Positions 6,434-10,127 of a DNA stretch of 10,127 bases are shown in pieces (within the stretch, counting starts at the first letter, position 1; every line of letters starts with the position of its first letter). The DNA lies in assembly GCA_015485015.1 (NCBI GenBank), contig WFUK01000292.1:1-10127 (forward strand). Reading direction: 5' to 3'. The translations under genes and the position numbers were made by a program. The stretch is from Paracoccaceae bacterium. GTDB lineage: Bacteria > Pseudomonadota > Alphaproteobacteria > Rhodobacterales > Rhodobacteraceae. Below the pieces are notes generated by a model. The model did no database searches. It saw nothing but the letters and a program-made list of their open reading frames with translations, and was not told the DNA's origin.

Positions 6434-6477
6434 GTGGGTGAACTACTACTAAAAGTGGGCAAACTACTACTAAAAAA
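6434..6477 (-). repeat. Two tandem 21-bp repeats upstream of the Roadblock gene
   Basis: Two direct copies with an exact 21-bp period: GTGGG (6434-6438 and 6455-6459), two variable bases, AACTACTACT (6441-6450 and 6462-6471), then an A-run. On the transcript strand each unit reads AGTAGTAGTT then CCCAC. They end about 18 nt before the start codon at 6416, upstream of the ribosome binding site. A period of two DNA helical turns suits tandem binding of a regulator on one face; they could also act in the mRNA leader if the candidate upstream promoter is right. Confidence 0.75.
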
Positions 6478-6528
6478 TGTATTCTGATACTTCAAGGCAG
6501 TCGCATGTTACCGATACCCGTGCAAATG

Positions 6529-6557
6529 TCTATAGAAAATAACTATTTAGTTTGCAA
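6529..6557 (-). promoter_or_regulatory. Candidate sigma-70 promoter for the Roadblock operon
   Basis: On the minus strand a -35-like TTGCAA (6557-6552) and a -10-like TATAGA (6534-6529) are separated by exactly 17 nt in the AT-rich gap after the fusion gene. Each hexamer matches consensus at 4 of 6. A start near 6522 would place the tandem 21-bp repeats in a ~105-nt leader. Confidence 0.35.
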
Positions 6558-6622
6558 AGCTGCTCACAAGTAGTTGATTTACAGCCAAATTTTTGACCCC
6601 GTAATTCCAGGCCCAAAACCGG

Positions 6623-8152
6623 TTAATTGCTGCATTTTTCACAAAACAATTCGCCGGTCCGATCCAGCAATACCGCCGTTTCGCCCACCAGTATTTCGCG
6701 ATTGCACCCGTCACACAGGGTATCGACGGTAATTTCTTCATAGGTTCGCGCGGCGCGAAAATGCTCCTCGCCATCCATCATTTGCCCGCGCTCGGAAGCC
6801 TTGACGATCTCGCGGCGAAACCGCTCGTTCAGCCCGGCCCAGGCCCAGATATATTTCTCCGGCAGATCAAAACCGCGCACAATCTCGAAAAACAGATCTT
6901 CGCGATAATCAAATAATTCGTCGGAAATAACCATCCAATGATGCGAATTAAACGGGCGCTCGCCAAAATAATCCTCAAGCCCGAGCAGCAAGTCACGGGT
7001 AAATGCGTATTGCTTCTCGATCAGGCGCTGCTTGGTGACCTTATAGAAAAACGGTGCCAGCCGAGGGTCCTGAAACACACGATCATAGAATTCAGTCAAA
7101 ATGCGCGTTAGCACAGTGCCGTTTTCAAGCGCGGCCCACATTTCCGGATTGGGGGGAAAGGCACTGATTTTTTCAATATCTTTAGGCGCATAGCTCTCTG
7201 GGCCTTCAAATGGATCGGCGATGATCCGGTTCAGGGCCACCCCATGCTCCAGCGCGCCGATCCGCGCTGCCTCCACCATATCGGGATTACCGCAAAGAAA
7301 TAAAACCTCGCGGGTCATATCCGGATGCTCTTGCAGCATCCGGTCCGTCACCCGCTCGCCGGCATCCCCCCGGGACGCAAGGCAAATCACGCGCAAATTG
7401 GCGTGCCTCGCGGCCAAAGCCTCCAACTCCGCCTTCAGATATAGCCCGTCTTGCGTGGTGCTGCCGTGATAGATGGTGATTTTACGATCCTCATTCCGGC
7501 GCAAAGCCTCGCGCGCGATGCCCAGAATAGCCCCGCCGCCGGTGCCGGTGCCAACCATCACCAGTGGATACGGGTCCAGCGCCTCGTCATAATAGCAGCG
7601 CCCAACGGGACCGGTGAATTCCAGCATATCGCCGATTTCCAGCCCCTTCCCCAGCCACGGGCTAAGCTTGCCCTCGGGATAGTGCCGGATATGCAGCTCC
7701 AGCAAATAATCGCCCGGATGGCTGACAATCGAATAACTCCGCATATCCCCCTGGGGATTGCGCAGCGATATATATTGCCCGGGCTGCCAATCCAGCGCCT
7801 GTTCGCTCTCGAGCCGGATCCGGAAAACATCTTCAGACAACCACTCCCGCTCGGCCAATTGCCCGCGCATAACCCAGCGAGAAATATCCGGCAGCCGCGC
7901 CACCACCTCGGTAGGGTTCAGCGTTACGCAGGGCAGGAAAAACCCGAGATCGCGAAGATCATCGGGAAGTTTGGCCGTAGCTGATTCGCCCGGATCCCCC
8001 GAAATTGCCTCCAACATGCAGGATCGGCAGCTACCTTTGCGACAGGAAAATAGCAAATTAGCCCCCCCGCGCAGCATCGCATCCAAGCCCGTTTGCCCGG
8101 GCTCAACCACATATTTCCTGCCTTCGAATTCGATCCAACCTACACCGGACAT
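6623..8152 (-). CDS. Ferredoxin / FAD-NAD(P) reductase / truncated globin / zinc-motif fusion protein
   Basis: This 509-residue protein has four parts. (1) A plant-type [2Fe-2S] ferredoxin domain (1-90) with C37, C42, C45 and C75. (2) A ferredoxin-NADP reductase-like module (95-310): FAD motif RSYS (138-141), nucleotide-binding GTGTGGG (201-207), and CGNPDM (287-292). (3) A globin domain (338-455) of truncated type: FY at 355-356 in the B helix, APFF (366-369), and proximal His probably H404, since H404, I409 and F414 keep the H-x4-I-x4-F spacing of truncated hemoglobins. (4) A C-terminal CxxC-x20-CxxC motif (C480, C483, C504, C507) likely to bind zinc. This resembles a flavohemoglobin with reversed domain order plus its own iron-sulfur centre; NO dioxygenation, O2 sensing or electron delivery to the heme are possible roles (inference). 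The start has AAGGAGA 8 nt upstream and a good promoter. Confidence 0.92.
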   Translation of the reverse strand: MSGVGWIEFEGRKYVVEPGQTGLDAMLRGGANLLFSCRKGSCRSCMLEAISGDPGESATAKLPDDLRDLGFFLPCVTLNPTEVVARLPDISRWVMRGQLAEREWLSEDVFRIRLESEQALDWQPGQYISLRNPQGDMRSYSIVSHPGDYLLELHIRHYPEGKLSPWLGKGLEIGDMLEFTGPVGRCYYDEALDPYPLVMVGTGTGGGAILGIAREALRRNEDRKITIYHGSTTQDGLYLKAELEALAARHANLRVICLASRGDAGERVTDRMLQEHPDMTREVLFLCGNPDMVEAARIGALEHGVALNRIIADPFEGPESYAPKDIEKISAFPPNPEMWAALENGTVLTRILTEFYDRVFQDPRLAPFFYKVTKQRLIEKQYAFTRDLLLGLEDYFGERPFNSHHWMVISDELFDYREDLFFEIVRGFDLPEKYIWAWAGLNERFRREIVKASERGQMMDGEEHFRAARTYEEITVDTLCDGCNREILVGETAVLLDRTGELFCEKCSN

Positions 8153-8409
8153 CCTGAGTATCTCCTTGATTTATTAGATATTATCATCTTGGCATACGAA
8201 TTTTTCAAAAAAAGCGCTGGCTTTACAAAGGCCTATACCGCGATTTTCCACAAGTATTTTTTTGCGACCAATCGAAAATTTCACAAAATCTTTACCGAAG
8301 CAAAATAGTTTCGCCACAGTTTTGCCTTACTGATGAAGTTACATAATCAACACACTCGAAAGGTCCGTTCAATATTCAGACGGCAAATGTTAAACGATCC
8401 TAGGTATCT
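8153..8409. other. AT-rich divergent intergenic region
   Basis: These 257 bp separate the divergent fusion and dynamin-like genes and are clearly more AT-rich than the coding sequence around them. The side toward the fusion gene holds its promoter and ribosome binding site. I found no convincing sigma-70 promoter toward the dynamin-like gene, no perfect FNR/NnrR-type TTGAT-N4-ATCAA box, and no open frame worth calling. Confidence 0.6.
8180..8208 (-). promoter_or_regulatory. Probable sigma-70 promoter for the ferredoxin-globin fusion gene
   Basis: On the minus strand TTGAAA (8208-8203, 5/6 to the -35 consensus) and GATAAT (8185-8180, 5/6 to the -10 consensus) are 17 nt apart. Transcription would begin near 8173, giving a ~21-nt leader that just contains the AAGGAGA ribosome binding site at 8167-8161. 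The fit of hexamers, spacing and leader makes this the best promoter in the window. Confidence 0.6.
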
Positions 8410-10127
8410 ATGAAAAATACGGTGAACAGTTCATTGGTTGGCATGAAAGCACAAGCGCGCATCGGCGAGATGACCGCCCTTGTGGAAGGCGCGCGCCAGC
8501 CCGAATTTCCTGAACTGGACGCTTTGTTTGCCAAGGCCCTCGAAAAACTTTCGCGCTCCCATGCCCGAATTTCGGCCGTTGGGCAGGTGAAGGCGGGTAA
8601 AAGCTCGCTGATTAATGTGCTGGCACGGCAGCAAAGCCTGCTGCCAACCGAGGTAAACCCTTGGACCGCCGTTATTACCAACCTGCATTTTGGCCACCCG
8701 GACAAGCCCCATAGCGGTGGGGCGTTTCAGCTTTTTAGCGAAGATGAATGGCAAGAAATGATCGAGGGAGACGCCAATACCCGTAAACTTGCCGAAGATC
8801 TGCTCCCCGGATTTGATAGCGAAACCCTGAAGCGCCAAGTGCAGGAAATGCAGGATAGCGCCAAGCAGCGCCTTGGCTCGCTTTACCGGCATCTGCTCGG
8901 AAAAAAACACAGCTTCAGCACCATCACCCCCGAAATTCTGGAGCGCTATGTCAGCGCCGGTCACCAGATGGACGCCTCGGACGAGGTGGAAAATGCAGGC
9001 CGGTTTTCGGGGATTACCAAATCCGCCGAGGTGTATCTGGAGCGGGACCCGTTTGCGCTGCCCGTAACCCTGTCTGACACCCCCGGCATCAATGACCCGT
9101 TTTTGGTGCGCGACGAAATCACCACCAGCAGCTTTCGCGATACCGATATTTTTATTGTTGCCTTGTCGATCCATCAGGCCCTGAGTGCGGCGGATATGGC
9201 GCTGTTGCGCATGTTATCGCGCCATAGCGGCAAAGCCATTATCGCCTTTGTGAACCGGATCGACGAGGTGGAAAATCCCGTCAAGGATGTGCCTGCCGTG
9301 ATGGACGCCCTGCGCGCCCGCCTTGATGCAGAGCTGGATAGCGCAGCCGCGATCACCTTGGTCACTGGCAGCGCCCATTGGGGGGCCATCGCCCTTTTTG
9401 GCAGCGATGAAGCAGTAGATTCCGCCCTTCAAGCGCCGGGCTGCGCGGCCTATTGCGCCCAGCAAAAAACCCGCAAATCCAGCGCCAGAGACCGGCTTTT
9501 CACCGCTTCCGGCATTCCCGCCCTCACCAAGGCCCTGTCTGACGCCATCAATAACGGGCCGGTTGCCCGCGATCTGGCAGAGATCGCCAGCGAAGCCGGT
9601 GCCGCCATTGGAATGCAGGAAAACGTGCTGCAAGAGCGCCTCGATAATGAAGATGTGGTGCTGATGGATGTGGGCGATATTCCAGCCATTCTGGAAGCGG
9701 AAAAAAACCGGCTCATAACCCGCATCAATCAGCTGGCGGACCTCGCGGACGAGCTGGATAGCGGAGAAGACCGGGTTCGGGAAAAGCTGCTCCAAAACGG
9801 GGATGTGGTGGCAAAATCGATCGCCAATACCGTGGATGCAAGTCTTGGGAAGTTTATTTCCGAGCAAATCGCGCGGATGAAGGCCGAGCTTGGCGGCAAA
9901 GGCACGACCGGCTCCTGGTCATTGGATACCGCCGAATTGCACGAAAGGATCGAAGCGCAGGTGAATAGCAGCTATCGGGAAGGCCGGATAGAGATGGACG
10001 GTCTTTTTGCCCGCTATGCCCGCAGCACCAGCCAGCGCATGGCCGCCATTCTTGGCTCGATCGAAACCAGCGGCATTCTGGAAAACCTGCCGCATACCGA
10101 AATTCTAACCGGATATAAGCCCTCGAA
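8410..10127 (+). CDS. Dynamin-like GTPase (bacterial dynamin family), 3' end cut off
   Basis: The first 572 codons of a dynamin-family GTPase run off the window without a stop. G1 is GQVKAGKSS (58-66), the G2 threonine is probably T86 (NPWTAVIT), G3 is DTPG (223-226) and G4 is NRID (282-285), in order. About 137 residues separate G2 and G3, including a charged, helix-rich stretch (~105-200) that looks like an insertion. From ~385 on, the protein is helical and charged (for example the segment near EAEKNRLITRINQLADLADEL), as in dynamin stalks. Such proteins bind and remodel or fuse membranes using GTP. The ATG at 8410 follows an in-frame TAG at 8401; only a weak AGG precedes it at 5 nt. It is divergent from the ferredoxin-globin fusion gene; bacterial dynamins often occur in pairs, so a second one may follow. 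Confidence 0.9.
   Translation, partial: MKNTVNSSLVGMKAQARIGEMTALVEGARQPEFPELDALFAKALEKLSRSHARISAVGQVKAGKSSLINVLARQQSLLPTEVNPWTAVITNLHFGHPDKPHSGGAFQLFSEDEWQEMIEGDANTRKLAEDLLPGFDSETLKRQVQEMQDSAKQRLGSLYRHLLGKKHSFSTITPEILERYVSAGHQMDASDEVENAGRFSGITKSAEVYLERDPFALPVTLSDTPGINDPFLVRDEITTSSFRDTDIFIVALSIHQALSAADMALLRMLSRHSGKAIIAFVNRIDEVENPVKDVPAVMDALRARLDAELDSAAAITLVTGSAHWGAIALFGSDEAVDSALQAPGCAAYCAQQKTRKSSARDRLFTASGIPALTKALSDAINNGPVARDLAEIASEAGAAIGMQENVLQERLDNEDVVLMDVGDIPAILEAEKNRLITRINQLADLADELDSGEDRVREKLLQNGDVVAKSIANTVDASLGKFISEQIARMKAELGGKGTTGSWSLDTAELHERIEAQVNSSYREGRIEMDGLFARYARSTSQRMAAILGSIETSGILENLPHTEILTGYKPS

Noticed and set aside
6434..6477. CRISPR array
   Set aside because: Only two units with a 21-bp period, no spacers and no cas genes nearby.
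8166..8185. FNR/NnrR-like site near the fusion gene start (TTGAT ... ATCA)
   Set aside because: The half-sites are 12 nt apart rather than 4 and overlap the promoter -10 and the ribosome binding site by chance; not a proper box.
8431..9174. 247-residue open frame antisense to the dynamin-like gene
   Set aside because: It overlaps the GTPase domain, whose G1, G2, G3 and G4 motifs are intact on the plus strand; no supporting signal on the minus strand.

Overview
The window looks like an alphaproteobacterial contig, most likely Rhodobacterales. The support is moderate-to-high GC coding sequence with tightly packed genes, an ethylmalonyl-CoA-pathway type MaoC hydratase next to NnrU and DUF1737 genes, and a GTP cyclohydrolase II with a long N-terminal extension. 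This is inference from gene content, not a phylogeny. The first 22 bases are not biological: positions 4-22 are the 19-bp Tn5 mosaic end used in transposase-based library preparation, so the left edge is a raw contig end.

Left half (23-4026), housekeeping. A co-directional plus-strand run holds the 3' end of an NnrU-family membrane protein gene, a DUF1737 gene, a MaoC-type mesaconyl-CoA hydratase gene and a sulfotransferase-family gene. The last three junctions are very tight, two of them ATGA start/stop overlaps. This run converges on ribA (minus strand) with stop codons overlapping in TTAA. Divergent from ribA is an OmpR/PhoB-type response regulator gene with a strong Shine-Dalgarno and a double-hairpin terminator.

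Right half (4054-10127), accessory and the interesting part. Minus-strand genes, in transcription order, encode: a 509-aa ferredoxin / flavin reductase / truncated-globin / zinc-motif fusion; a Roadblock/LC7-like protein; a 254-aa protein I do not recognise; and an ABC-type ATPase that keeps Walker A, Walker B and the H-loop but has no recognisable LSGGQ signature, with an extra C-terminal half. Divergent from the fusion gene is a bacterial dynamin-like GTPase that runs off the right end. The last three minus-strand genes appear to form their own operon behind a 191-bp gap that carries a candidate sigma-70 promoter and two tandem 21-bp repeats. The fusion gene has its own good sigma-70-like promoter in the 257-bp divergent region.

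A cautious hypothesis is that the right half is one functional module: a gas/redox-active flavo-globin enzyme, a GTPase-regulatory Roadblock protein, a degenerate ABC ATPase, and a membrane-remodelling dynamin. Adjacency is the only evidence here; conserved neighbourhood in other genomes would be the test. No tRNA, rRNA, CRISPR array, transposase or integrase was seen.
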